The notes under the pieces are model-generated. The model had not been told where the DNA came from. It worked only from the letters and a program-made list of their open reading frames with translations, and made no database searches. Position numbers and translations under genes: made by a program. Positions 1-11,100 of a stretch of 64,000 nucleotides of DNA are shown here, one piece after another. Position 1 is the stretch's first letter, and each line of letters opens with the position of its first letter. The stretch lies in assembly GCA_944990035.1 (NCBI GenBank), contig CALYLX010000127.1, forward strand, positions 310,001 to 374,000, in the 5' to 3' direction. Source of the stretch: Clitopilus passeckerianus. Its lineage: Eukaryota; Basidiomycota; Agaricomycetes; Agaricales; Entolomataceae.

Positions 1-2
1 TC

Positions 3-2456
3 AAAACAAATCGAGGCTTGTTTGAACCTACCGTCATGTTCTTTGGACTATGCAACTCCCCAGCCACGTTTCAAGCAATGATGAACCACATCTTCAGAGA
101 CATGATCGATGAAGGATGGTTAATTATCTACATGGATGACATGTTACTCTTCTCTAAAGACCCAAGAGAACATGAGAAGCACACCAAACGGGTACTCCAA
201 AGGCTGATGGAACACAACCTGTTCCTCAAAGCTGAGAAATGCAAATTCAATGTGACAGAAGTCGAATTCCTTGGAATGATCATATCGCCAGACAAGATCC
301 ACATGGACCCGACTAAACTCAATGGGATAAAGAAATGGCCAACCCCGACCACTGTAAAAGAAGTTCGGTCCTTTTTGGGATTTGGCAACTTCTACCGAAG
401 GTTCATAGGGAAATATGCGGAACTAGCCCGACCCCTGAACAATCTCACCAAAAAAGATCGGCCCTTTACATGGGGAAAGGAACAAGAAGAAGTGTTTGAA
501 GCCCTGAAGAAAAGGTTCGCGGAGACACCTGTACTCACGATGCCCGATCCAACGAAACCATTCACCATTGAATGTGATGCATCCAAGTGGGCAACAGGAG
601 CAGTGCTACGCCAACGAGACGAAAATAACGACTGGCACCCTTGTGGATACATCTCTCACTCCTTCACCCCAACCGAACGGAACTACGAAATCTACGACAG
701 GGAACTACTCGCTATAGTCAGAGCACTGGAGACTTGGCGACACTATCTACAAGGATCAGCCCACCCTGTCACGGTATTCTCCGACCATAAGAACCTGACC
801 TACTACTGAACGCCACAGAAACTTAGCCGACGACAAGCACGATGGAGTTTACTCCTCTCCCAATATGACCTGAACCTAGTCCATGTACCAGGAACTCAGA
901 TGGTCCAATCTGATGAACTATCCCGATGGGCAGATCACATTCTAGACCACAACACCGACAACGAAGACATCACCATGCTACCTGATAAACTCTTCATCCG
1001 AACAATTGACACCGAACTTAAGGCGGAATTTGCCGAACACATGATGAAAGACGAGTTTTTCACTGAAGCAATACGACACCTGAAGAACCACTCTACTCCC
1101 ATTAAATCAGCTCTAGCCGACTGGAAGGTAGAGGACTCTCTCCTCTTTTTCCGGGGGCGATGCTACGTCCCTAATGACGCCACCCTACGACGAAGCCTCA
1201 TACAGAAGTATCATGATGCACCTATGGCCGGGCACCCCGGAGCATTCAAGACGATGGAGTTAATTTCCAAACACTACTGGTGGCCCAGAATGTTTGGGAC
1301 TGTCAAATCCTACGTTGATGGATGTGCCCCGTGCCAACAGATGAAGGTCAATACACACCCCACGGCACCTCTCCTGAACCCAGTCAAATTTACCGCCACA
1401 CGACCCTTCGAACTTGCTTCTACAGATTTCATCACTGATCTTCCCGAGGTTAACGGTTACGACTCACTCATGGTCGTGGTAGACCATGGCCTTAGTAAAG
1501 GGGTAATTTTGATCTCTTGCAAGAAGACCATTGACGCCCTAGGCACTGCCAACAACTACCTGGATGCTGTCTACAGAAGATTCGGACTTCCTGACAAACT
1601 GATATCCGATAGAGGTCCACAATTCGCATCCAAAGTATTCCAAGAACTAGGACGACTCCTAGGAATCAAGCTTTCCCTGACAACCGCATATCACCCACAA
1701 GCAGATGGAGAAACCGAACGCGTCAACCAAGACATTGGCGCTTATCTCCGACTATTCTGCACCAACAACCCCGAGAAATGGCTAGAACTAATTCCCCTAA
1801 TGGAATTCGCCCATAACAAACGTGTTCATGCCGTCACCGCACAAACTCCATTCTACCTAATGAACGGAGCAGAACCACGTGCTATTCCCCTTCCATATCA
1901 GAAGACCAATGTCCCTGCTGCGGAAACCCGAATGAAAGAACTCCAACAGGCACGAGACGAAGCTGCGGCCGCCCATGAACTTGCGAGACGAAAGATGGCC
2001 GAACGTGTCCGAAGTAACTTCAAACCATTTGAACAAGGACAGAAGGTTTGGTTGGAAACAACTAACCTAAAACTGGCATACTACTCAAAGAAGTTCACGC
2101 CACGACGAGAAGGCCCCTTCACGATCAAAGAAGTTCTAGGTCCGCTGACCTACAGATTAGAACTACCCCAAGCATGGAAAATTCACCCTGTGTTCCACGC
2201 CACCCTCCTCACACCATACAAGGAAACCGAGACACATGGACCCAATTTCCTAGAACCGCCACCTGACCTCATCAATCAAGAAGAAGAATGGGAAGTGGAA
2301 GAAATTGTCGCACACAAACGACATTGTGGGAAGATCCTTTATAAGATCAAGTGGAAAGGATATCCAACATCGGAGAACTCATGGGAACCTGTGAGAAACC
2401 TCCAGAACGCCAAGAAGACCCTTGAAGCATATAAGAAGAGGAAGAACATTCGGTGA
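3..2456 (+). pseudogene. Element A Pol: RT (partial), RNase H, integrase, chromodomain, with one nonsense codon
   Basis: Reading starts inside RT. The catalytic motif YMDD is near 132-143. RNase H follows with the [10 protein letters not shown] motif near 581-604. Integrase has an HHCC zinc finger (GHPG near 1217, CAPCQQMK near 1323-1346) and a D,D,E core: TDFITDLPE, SDRGPQFAS near 1607, and ETERVNQD. A chromodomain closes the protein (EVEEIVAHK to SENSWEPV, about 2297-2393). A single in-frame TGA at 807-809 breaks the frame between RNase H and integrase. At the aligned position the young copies B and D read CGA, so one C-to-T change explains it. Both sides are otherwise open in the same frame. 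The product would act in virus-like particles and the nucleus, with the chromodomain directing integration to modified histones in related elements. Confidence 0.9.
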
Positions 2457-2506
2457 ATCTCCATCAACCCACAGCACTTTGCCAAAGCAAACACATCTTG
2501 CTTATA

Positions 2507-2539
2507 ATGTCCTCCAATGTCTCCTCCTACAACCGCACC
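2507..2539 (+). pseudogene. Element A third ORF, first 11 codons
   Basis: An ATG at 2507, 51 bp after the chromodomain stop, begins MSSNVSSYNRT. This matches the MSQNASSYDRT start of the same ORF in B, C and D. The frame runs to 2539, where the LTR of element B begins, and resumes after the duplicated GCACC at 17044 with no frame change. Confidence 0.8.
2535..2539. repeat. Target-site duplication of element B (GCACC), left copy
   Basis: GCACC directly precedes the LTR start TGTTATG at 2540. The same five bases follow the other LTR end at 17039-17043. Five bp is the usual duplication for Ty3/gypsy integrase. Confidence 0.95.
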
Positions 2540-2659
2540 TGTTATGATTTTGCTTACATGTTTCTCCTTACATACCCCGGCCCGCTTACCTATGCACGAT
2601 TACTCACATATGCTGCGCATCACTGCGCATTTTTCATCTTTCTCCATGCTTACTCCGCA

Positions 2660-2679
2660 TCTCTCACGATCGTGAGAGA
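2660..2679. promoter_or_regulatory. 20-bp perfect palindrome in gypsy LTR U3
   Basis: The site is centred on CACGATCGTG and is its own reverse complement over 20 bases. It occurs in every LTR of B, C and D. The diverged LTR of A keeps the core (CTCACGATCGTG near 18069-18080) while the sequence around it has changed. It lies about 150 bp upstream of the TATA box. A symmetric protein-binding site is likely; a hairpin role is possible. The binding factor is unknown. Confidence 0.55.
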
Positions 2680-2712
2680 CTTATACCTTATCTGACTCTT
2701 TCTGACTCGCAT

Positions 2713-2760
2713 TGAGTCATACTGACTCATGTACTTACTCATCATGCTGCGCATGACTCA
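2713..2760. promoter_or_regulatory. Cluster of TGACTCA/TGAGTCA sites in gypsy LTR U3
   Basis: Three exact heptamers lie at 2713-2719, 2723-2729 and 2754-2760, with TGACTC half-copies at 2693 and 2703. TGACTCA is the known binding site of Gcn4/AP-1 type bZIP factors. The heptamers alternate with copies of ATGCTGCGCATG (2744-2755 and 2774-2785). Stress- or starvation-linked transcription is an inference. Confidence 0.45.
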
Positions 2761-2811
2761 TTACTTACTCAGCATGCTGCGCATGTGCTATATTTAGAAC
2801 TACTAGATAGG

Positions 2812-2855
2812 TATATAAACCTGTACCATTTGGTCAAGGCTCCTCAGCTTGACCT
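2812..2855 (+). promoter_or_regulatory. TATA box and predicted transcript start (U3/R) in gypsy LTR
   Basis: TATATAAA is at 2812-2819. About 31 bp after TATAAA, at 2845-2855, comes CAGCTTGACCT, which is exactly complementary to the primer site beside the LTR. The spacing fits a TATA-directed start at or just before 2845. Element A has the same arrangement (TATAAATA at 18209-18216, CAGCTTGACCT at 18243-18253) in an otherwise diverged LTR. Confidence 0.7.
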
Positions 2856-3026
2856 AGGCAATCTACCTAACTGCTTAGTTCTCTACTTCGCCTTTAAGTC
2901 CCTTGCTTCGTCAATCTCACCAGGTCGTCAGTACAGCCGCAGCTGCTGACAAATCTCTGTCTTTGTTTATCAAAGACATTGAGCGTAAACAGTATTACCT
3001 AAGTTGTTAGGCTCTGCCTTAACAAA

Positions 3027-3037
3027 AGGTCAAGCTG
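3027..3037 (+). other. Self-primer binding site of element B (Tf1-like)
   Basis: AGGTCAAGCTG begins 3 nt inside the 5' LTR end. It is the reverse complement of CAGCTTGACCT in the LTR at the predicted 5' end of the RNA. Tf1 of fission yeast primes reverse transcription with the first 11 nt of its own mRNA; here the match is also 11 nt. No tRNA 3' end match was recognised at this place. C (13496-13506) and D (38466-38476) have the same site. Confidence 0.75.
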
Positions 3038-3124
3038 TTCAGAAGGCCCGCTCATTGTTAGCGCAGGCCCACCCCACGACAACACAGCAGAAGCACGCAA
3101 CAGGCCGATTGCCGTTGCGGCTAC

Positions 3125-4667
3125 CACTCAGTCACCACGGTCGTACACAGGGCAGACCACCCGCCACGAAATACCACTCTAGTAGAAGGAACCAACAACG
3201 TCTACAAGTTCACCAACGGAAACTACTGCGGTTTTAATCACAACAATAACCGCTGGTGCTACGCCTCTCTCTCCCTTGGCAAATTCACATTCACCACCGT
3301 TGCCGTTGAAAACAGACACTTCCACGCTCTAGACTTCCCTACCCCTGAACGACCTCATAAGACCCCTGCTATTGTCCGAGCTCAACGAGAACACGACATT
3401 GAAGTAGACGAGGAGGAACAGCGACGCTTCGCACCATTACCCACAGCAATATCCAGGAACCCATCACTAGTCCCATCTACCAGCGCTTCTGTCTTGCCCG
3501 AAGAGGAAGAAGAAGAACACCAAGTACAACAACAGCTAGAGGAGAGCCCCACAGCTGAGCCAGAGGAGCGCCCAGTGCAGAAACAATTGAACCAGAGACC
3601 GACTTCGATTTCGACTACGAAATGTCACAAGACAACAACAACAAGAAGGACATTGGAGCCAAACCCCAAACGTTCTCCGGAGACCGATCCAAGACCAGAA
3701 AGTTCATTCAGGAACTTGAAGACTACCTCATCCTAAACAACCTCAACCAACTCGAAGATGACAAGAAGATTCGCATCGCCCTATCCTTCCTCAAAGAAGG
3801 AACTGCAGCAGCATGGGGATTAGAATTTCACGATAAATATTCAGCAGCTGAAAGGAAAGCCACCTACGCTGAATTTATCAGCCAATTCAAAGAAGCCTTT
3901 TCCCTACCGACGACAAAGCTGCCGCACTTCTCCAACTCAAAGCCTTACGACAGGATGGGACAGCTGACGAATTTGTCACTGTCTTCAAGAATATTCTTGC
4001 ACGAACTGATCTCAGCGGTGACACTGCAAAGATCGAGATCTTCATGGAAGGACTTACCCCAAACTCCGAGAGAAAATTCTCTTTTCCGATTCCTCCTACC
4101 ACATTTGACGATTGGGTCAAGAAAGCCGTCCAGTTTGACAACAACTGGCGACGTGCCAAGACAATCATGGGACATACCCGTATCATCAAAACATCTGATA
4201 TGGTCAAAGGTGCTTACAAAACACCTACCGGTGCCCGAGACCCAATGGCTATGGATGTTGATCGTTTCACCACTGATCCACCCAAACGCCGCCTCACCCA
4301 GGAGGAAAGAGAACATCACAAGAAGAACAACTTGTGCTACTATTGCTCCAAGAAAGGTCACACGATCCAACAATGTCTTCAAAGGAAGAGTTTTGGAAGA
4401 ACCTACCCTAGCAACAACGACAGCCGATTCCACAAGAAACCTGAGAAGGGAGCCGAGTTGATCAAATATGTCAGAGCAGTCCTAGCTGACATGCCCCAAG
4501 AAGAAGCCGCTGAATTCTACACCGAAGCAGAGGCTGAGGGTTTTAAAGAGGAAGACTGCAAAGCCGACGTCAGTACTTCTCGCCCGATTGATATTTCCAG
4601 TGTACTTGTAGCTACTGATTTTTATGCTGAATCTATGCGTATCCCAATCTCTCTACAAGACCCCTAG
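3125..4667 (+). pseudogene. Element B Gag with long N-terminal extension (frameshifted)
   Basis: The Gag core starts near the ATG at 3622 (MSQDNNNKKD) and holds a helical capsid-like region and a CCHC zinc knuckle, CYYCSKKGHTIQQC, near 4337-4378. This is the nucleocapsid motif that binds genomic RNA. Upstream, from about 3170 to 3621, an open frame in which the acidic PEEEEEEHQ stretch lies leads into the core; in copy D the two are one continuous frame. I take it as an N-terminal Gag extension whose exact start is unclear. In B the frame breaks near 3571 (one C fewer than D), near 3902 (one C fewer than D) and near 4663 (one C fewer than C and D). All are homopolymer changes, so decay and assembly error cannot be told apart here. 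Confidence 0.75.
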
Positions 4668-6747
4668 ATGGAAATACAACAATCGCCGGCACAAAAGCTC
4701 TCATTGACTCTGGAGCGCAAGGGTCATTTATCGACTCCGTCTTTGCCAAGACACATCACCTCCCGCTACTCCCACTCCGACAACCGATTACAGCACGAAA
4801 CGTTGATGGCACCCTGAACAAACAAGGAACTATTACCCACTTTACCTGGGTTATTGCCAAGATAGGGACAGCCATCATCAAGGAAAGATGTTTTATCACT
4901 GGACTCGGGAAAGACCACCTGATTTTTGGATTACCCTGGCTAAAACGGGTAGATCCAATCATATCGTGGAGCGACGGCACACTCGAAATCGACGAATCAC
5001 GCATTACCCAACGACTGTCGCAAACATTGATGCGAGCAGTAGACATCAAGCGGATGAGAGCCATCCGAGAACAACTACTAGAGGAAAACACGCCACCTAC
5101 CCCAGCACCTGATTGTTCCGAAGAGAATCCCGGAAAATCAGAAGGACTTAGCGACTATTTCCGAATAGTCGAAGACGGAGAAGAGATCAATGAAGATTTT
5201 CTCATCGCATACTGCCAGAACGAACCGGCAGTCGGAATATTCACCAAGGAGGAACCCCACTTACGCAGGAACACACAAAGGATTACCTTGTGTACGGGCC
5301 AATCAGGCCAACTACCACAATACGACAGACGGTGGTAACACACCATCCAGCAACCAGACACCACACACAGCAGGTGTGGATACGTGCGAAAACATCAATT
5401 TCGCAAGCTCTGGAACATAAACGAGAAGATAAGGAACCAAAGAAATCCCTTGACGAAATCATCCCCGACTATCTTCAAGACTACAGAAAAGTCTTTGAGA
5501 AAGCAGCATCCGAACGATTCCCACCAAGCCGACCCTGGGATCACGCCATAGATCTGAAGACAGATTTCGTGCCAAAAGACTGCAAGGTCTATCCGCTCAG
5601 CCCCTTAGAGCAAGAAAAACTCGACGAGTTTCTCAAGGAAAATCTAGCCAAAGGATACATCCGAGAATCCAACTCCCCACAAGCATCTCCGTTCTTCTTT
5701 GTTGCAAAGAAAGACTCGGAAGCCCTGAGACCATGTCAGGATTACCGACGACTCAACGAAGGAACAATACCTAACGCTTACCCCTTACCGCTGGCTAGCG
5801 AACTCATCGATAAACTCAAAGGAGCAACTGTCTTCACCAAACTCGACATTCGATGGGGATATCACAACATCCGCATCAAAGATGGTGACCAATGGAAAGC
5901 AGCGTTCAAGACCAACCGAGGGTTATTTGAACCAATGGTGATGTTCTTTGGACTAATGAACTCACCCGGTACCTTCCAAGCAATGATGAACCACCTTTTC
6001 CGAGACATGATAGACGAAGGATGGGTCATCATCTACATGGACGACATCCTCATCTTCTCCAACGATCCAGAAAAACACCGAGAACGCACACGCAGAGTCT
6101 TACAAAGACTACAAAACAACGATCTCTACCTCAAAGCAGAGAAATGCCAATTTGACACCACAAGAGTGGAATACCTTGGGTTCATCATTGAACCAAACAA
6201 GATCTCCATGGACCCTGTCAAACTTGCAGGGATGCGCGACTGGCCTACGCCAACTACAGTAAAGGAAGTCCGATCATTCCTAGGATTTGGAAACTTTTAC
6301 CGCAGGTTCATCGGAAAATATGCGGAAATTGCCAAACCGCTGAACGAACTCACCAAGAAAGACAAGAAGTGGGAATGGACCAATGAATGTCACAAAGCTT
6401 TCACTACCCTGAAAGACAAATTCCTGGAAGCGCCTGTGTTGCTGATGCCTGACCCCACGAAGCCATTTGTGGTGGAAAGCGACGCCTCAAAACATGCAAC
6501 AGGAGCAGTCCTACAACAACGTGACGCCAACGGATCATGGCACCCATGTGGTTTCATATCTAAATCGTTCTCGGAAACAGAACGGAACTATGAAATCTAC
6601 GACCGAGAACTTCTAGGCATTATCCGCGCATTAGAAACCTGGCGACACTACTTCCATGGATCCCAACATTCAGTTGTGATTCTATCCGATCACAAAAACC
6701 TCACATACTTCCGAGAAGCCCGGAAGTTGAACCGACGACAAGCAAGA
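4660..6747 (+). pseudogene. Element B protease-RT-RNase H (left half, cut by element C)
   Basis: The aspartic protease motif ALIDSGAQGSF is near 4697-4729. RT spans about 5500-6350 with the YMDDILIF active site near 6034-6057. RNase H follows with [11 protein letters not shown] near 6478-6510. The frame is open from 5290 to 6747, where C is inserted after a codon in RRQAR. It resumes at 13999. A run of four C at about 5256, where D has five, separates the protease frame from the RT frame. In D the two are continuous, so one Gag-Pol protein is the likely ancestral form. Confidence 0.9.
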
Positions 6748-7232
6748 TGTTAAGGCAGAGCCTAACAACTTAGGTAATACTGTTTACGCTCGATGTCTTT
6801 GATAAACAAAGACAGAGATTTGTCAGCAGCTGCGGCTGTACTGACAACCTGGTGAGATTGACGAAGCAAGGGACTTAAAGGCGAAGTAGAGAACTAAGCA
6901 GTTAGGTAGATTGCCTAGGTCAAGCTGAGGAGCCTTGACCAAATGGTACAGGTTTATATACCTATCTAGTAGTTCTAAATATAGCACATGCGCAGCATGC
7001 TGAGCAAGTAATGAGTCATGCGCAGCATGATGAGTAAGTACATGAGTCAGTATGACTCAATGCGAGTCAGAAAGAGTCAGATAAGGTATAAGTCTCTCAC
7101 GATCGTGAGAGATGCGGAGTAAGCATGGAAAAAGATGAAAAATGCGCAGTGATGCGCAGCATATGTGAGTAATCGTGCATAGGTAAGCGGGCCGGGGTAT
7201 GTAAGGAGAAACATGTAAGCAAAATCATAACA
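6748..7232 (-). repeat. 3' LTR of element C
   Basis: This is the 485-bp gypsy LTR in reverse orientation. On the minus strand it is preceded by the purine-rich stretch AGCGAGAGGG (near 7236-7245), the likely polypurine tract that primes second-strand synthesis. Confidence 0.95.
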
Positions 7233-7265
7233 TTACCCTCTCGCTATCGTTGAAGTCTCCCGACT

Positions 7266-8127
7266 TCAATTCCTTCCTTTACCCCAGAAGTGACGGTCTA
7301 TGCCCTTGTGGTAGCGTTGTGGGCAGCTAACCGGGTAATGGCCTGGGCCACGACGATGGCACAGACGACACACAAAGCGAAAGCAATGACACTGTCGGTG
7401 TCTGCCTCCACAAATGTAGCATCTGAACCATCTGGGTGGTGGTGGTCTGTTGGCAAGGTATCCAGTGCGCGGCGCCTTCTGGGACGATATTGTCGAGGAA
7501 GGTTCACCAGCGTTGGTGAGTCGGACTCTGGTGGGCTTTCGAATGCGGAGAGGTATGGCGTTGGAGGGTTTGCCATTGGGGTTGATGTTTTCCTTGTTGT
7601 CGTTCTGTTCTTCTTTGACGAAGGGGTTATGTTTTATTTTGCGGTGGTGTGTAAATTGGTGACGGGAGGAAATGCTCGTAGGGTTCCGCAAACTTGACGT
7701 GCAGTGAGGATCGTGACTTCCTCTTCTTGACTTTCCTCAGGCCCCCAGGGATTGGAGGCAAGGGTTTCAAGTCTGTCTCCTCTGGGTTGTTGAACCAGTT
7801 TTGTCGTTCGGGAAGAATTCGTCGAGGAAAGCTGTTCCTCCAATAGCAAAGAAGAGGTCTGTGAGGGTCTCCTCCGTTTCTCGATCAACTTTGTCCAAAA
7901 GTTGATCAAGATCGTCAGTGGTTTTCGCAAATTGGTGGCGCAGACAGCCACTTCGTTGCAGTTTCGGTTCGTCGGTTTTGGTAAAGGGTTCCTTGTTCTC
8001 CCACAGCGGTGAGAGGGTTGTCGTCGCTGCTCCAGGCAGTATGCGTACGGAGCGCCGTAATAGCGGTATCGGATTTGAAGGTGTTGCGGATGATGGTGCG
8101 GTCGTAGGAAGAGGCATTTTGAGACAT
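7266..8127 (-). pseudogene. Element C third ORF: two-zinc-knuckle protein
   Basis: It begins MSQNASSYDRT at 8127 on the minus strand, 39 nt after the chromodomain stop, and ends near 7266 with KGIDRHFWGK just before the polypurine tract and LTR. The C-terminus has two variant zinc knuckles: CYICGGRHRQCHC (CX2CX3HX4C) and CRLCHRRGPGHYPVSC (CX2CX6HX4C). A charged segment near the N-terminus (NEVARLRHQF in copy B) may form a coiled coil. The frame shifts near 7970 and near 7800 relative to B. Function is unknown. The knuckles suggest nucleic-acid binding, as in nucleocapsid, but this is inference. Confidence 0.7.
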
Positions 8128-8165
8128 TGTTATATAGTGGATGTGAGTGGGTTTGCTATGTGGTG

Positions 8166-11100
8166 TCAGGTGAGTTTCTTCCTCTTTTTATACTCGGTGA
8201 GTATTTCCTTGGCGTTCCGCAGTTCCGACTCGGGCATCCATTCGTTGTCCGCTGATGGCCATCCCTTCCATTTTACGAGGTATCTGTGTCGCCCTTTGCC
8301 TTGTTTCTGATGGGCCACAATTGCTTCTATTTCGTATTCTTCTATTCCGTCGATTTCGTCAGGTGGCGGTTTAGAGAAGCTGGGTCCATGCGCTTTGGTG
8401 GAGATGTAACGGGTGAGAAGTGATGCGTGAATCACCGGGTGGATCTTCCATCGTCTTGGCAGGTCGAGTTTATAGGTCAGGTGTCCTTTACCTCGAGTAT
8501 CTTGAAGGGTCCTTCTCGTTTGGGTGCTAGTTTCTTGGAGATGTTTCCTTGATTGAGATTTGTGGCTTCTAACCACACCTTTTCTCCGACTTTGAATGGG
8601 GTGAACTGTCGTGTGATCTTCTCTGCCATGCGTTGCGCAGCAAGTGCATGTGCAGCATTTGCTTCATCGCGTGCTAGCAGAAGTTCCTTGATCCGTTTGT
8701 CAACTGCGGGAATTTTGCTAGTGGGAGCAATTGATGGGAGTGCAGGTGGTTCGTATCCCATCATTAGGTAGAATGGGGTTCGTTTGGTGACAGAGTGTGT
8801 TCGGCTGTTGTAGGAGAATTCTAGAGTGGTAATCCATTTGGACCAGGATTCGGGGTTCTGTGCACAGAAGATGCGGAGATAGGCATCAATCTCCTGATTG
8901 ATCCTTTCTGTCGCACCATCGGTTTGTGGGTGGTAGGCGGTGCTCATGTTGAGCTTGATTCCAAGAAGTCGTCCCATTTCTTGGAAAACTTTAGAGGCGA
9001 ATTGAGGTCCTCTGTCAGAAATTCCTTTGTCGGGGAGTCCAAAGCGACGGTAAACGTTGTCAATGTAGGCGTTTGCAGTTCCTGTGGCGTCGATTTTCTT
9101 TGTGCAAGGGATGAAAATTGCCCCCTTCGTAGCTCCATGGTCGACCACGGCCATAATGCTATCGAAACCATCACTCTCTGGGAGATCCGTGTGAAAATCG
9201 TACGTCACTAGCGAAAATGGCCTAGTGGTTTCGGATTTGATGGGCATTAATGGTGGAGCGGTGGGGTGGCGATTGATTTTCATTTGCTGGCACATTGCAC
9301 AGCCCTGCACAAAGTTCTTGATGAACACTGACATCCCTGGCCACCAGTAGTCCTTCCGGACTTTCTCCAGTGTCCCAAATTGTCCAGGGTGTCCTGCGCT
9401 GGGTAGATCGTGATAACGTTGGACTATCTTCCTTCGGAGGTCTTCGTCATCTGGTACCACGCACTTGTCCTTGTAGTACAAGATGCCATCGTCAAATTTC
9501 CAGTCTTCCAGGTTTGATCGGATTGGTGGGGGTCCGTCTTCTTTGGCGGTGCGAATGGCGTCAACAATCAGTTTGTCATTGACCATCTTGTGTACAATTT
9601 CGTCCTTTAGTTCAATGTCGATTGAGCGAAGGAAGAGCTTGTCGGGGAGGAGAATGATGTCTTCGTTGTCGGTGTCTTCACCTGGGATGTGGTCTGGTCG
9701 TCGAGATAGTGCGTCAGATTGTATCATCTTTGCACCAGGGGTGTGTACAAGTTTGATGTTAAACTGGGATAGCATCAAATTCCATCTTGCTTGTCGTCGG
9801 TTCAACTTCCGGGCTTCTCGGAAGTATGTGAGGTTTTGTGATCGGATAGAATCACAACTGAATGTTGGGATCCATGGAAGTAGTGTCGCCAGGTTTCTAA
9901 TGCGCGGATAATGCCTAGAAGTTCTCGGTCGTAGATTTCATAGTTCCGTTCTGTTTCCGAGAACGATTTAGATATGAAACCACATGGGTGCCATGATCCG
10001 TTGGCGTCACGTTGTTGTAGGACTGCTCCTGTTGCATGTTTTGAGGCGTCGCTTTCCACCACAAATGGCTTCGTGGGGTCAGGCATCAGCAACACAGGCG
10101 CTTCCAGGAATTTGTCTTTCAGGGTAGTGAAAGCTTTGTGACATTCATTGGTCCATTCCCACTTCTTGTCTTTCTTGGTGAGTTCGTTCAGCGGTTTGGC
10201 AATTTCCGCATATTGTCCGATGAACCTGCGGTAAAAGTTTCCGAATCCTAGGAATGATCGGACTTCCTTTACTGTAGTTGGCGTAGGCCAGTCGCGCATC
10301 CCTGCAAGTTTGACAGGGTCCATGGAGATCTTGTTTGGTTCAATGATGAACCCGAGGTATTCCACTCTTGTGGTGTCAAATTGGCATTTCTCTGCTTTGA
10401 GGTAGAGATCGTTGTCTTGTAGTCTTTGTAAGACTCTGCGTGTGCGTTCTCGGTGTTTTTCTGGATCGTTGGAGAAGATGAGGATGTCGTCCATGTAGAT
10501 GATGACCCATCCTTCGTCTATCATGTCTCGGAAAAGGTGGTTCATCATTGCTTGGAAGGTACCGGGTGAGTTCATTAGTCCAAAGAACATCACCATTGGT
10601 TCAAATAACCCTCGGTTGGTCTTGAACGCTGCTTTCCATTGGTCACCATCTTTGATGCGGATGTTGTGATATCCCCATCGAATGTCGAGTTTGGTGAAGA
10701 CAGTTGCTCCTTTGAGTTTATCGATGAGTTCGCTAGCCAGCGGTAAGGGGTAAGCGTTAGGTATTGTTCCTTCGTTGAGTCGTCGGTAATCCTGACATGG
10801 TCTCAGGGCTTCCGAGTCTTTCTTTGCAACAAAGAAGAACGGAGATGCTTGTGGGGAGTTGGATTCTCGGATGTATCCTTTGGCTAGATTTTCCTTGAGA
10901 AACTCGTCGAGTTTTTCTTGCTCTAAGGGGCTGAGCGGATAGACCTTGCAGTCTTTTGGCACGAAATCTGTCTTCAGATCTATGGCGTGATCCCAGGGTC
11001 GGCTTGGTGGGAATCGTTCGGATGCTGCTTTCTCAAAGACTTTTCTGTAGTCTTGAAGATAGTCGGGGATGATTTCGTCAAGGGATTTCTTTGGTTCCTT

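Larger units (their letters stand above)
2540..3024 (+). repeat. 5' LTR of element B
   Basis: The 485-bp repeat begins TGTTATG and ends CCTTAACA, so it has TG...CA termini. Copies are at 6748-7232 and 13509-13993 (inverted), 16554-17038, 37979-38463 and 44739-45223. It holds the promoter and predicted transcript start described separately. No difference from the 3' LTR of the same element was seen. Confidence 0.95.

Noticed and set aside
2772..2785. Short repeats in gypsy LTRs as a CRISPR-like or tandem array
   Set aside because: The ATGCTGCGCATG units are few, unevenly spaced and part of the U3 promoter region.
3004..3237. A 77-codon frame starting in the 5' LTR of B, repeated in C and D
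   Set aside because: It begins inside the LTR, overlaps the primer site and has no conserved domain. The other frame here leads into Gag and fits better.
7290..7697. Open frames on the strand opposite the third ORF of element C (up to 135 codons)
   Set aside because: They mirror the coding strand of the third ORF, appear in the same place in every copy and contain no recognised motif.
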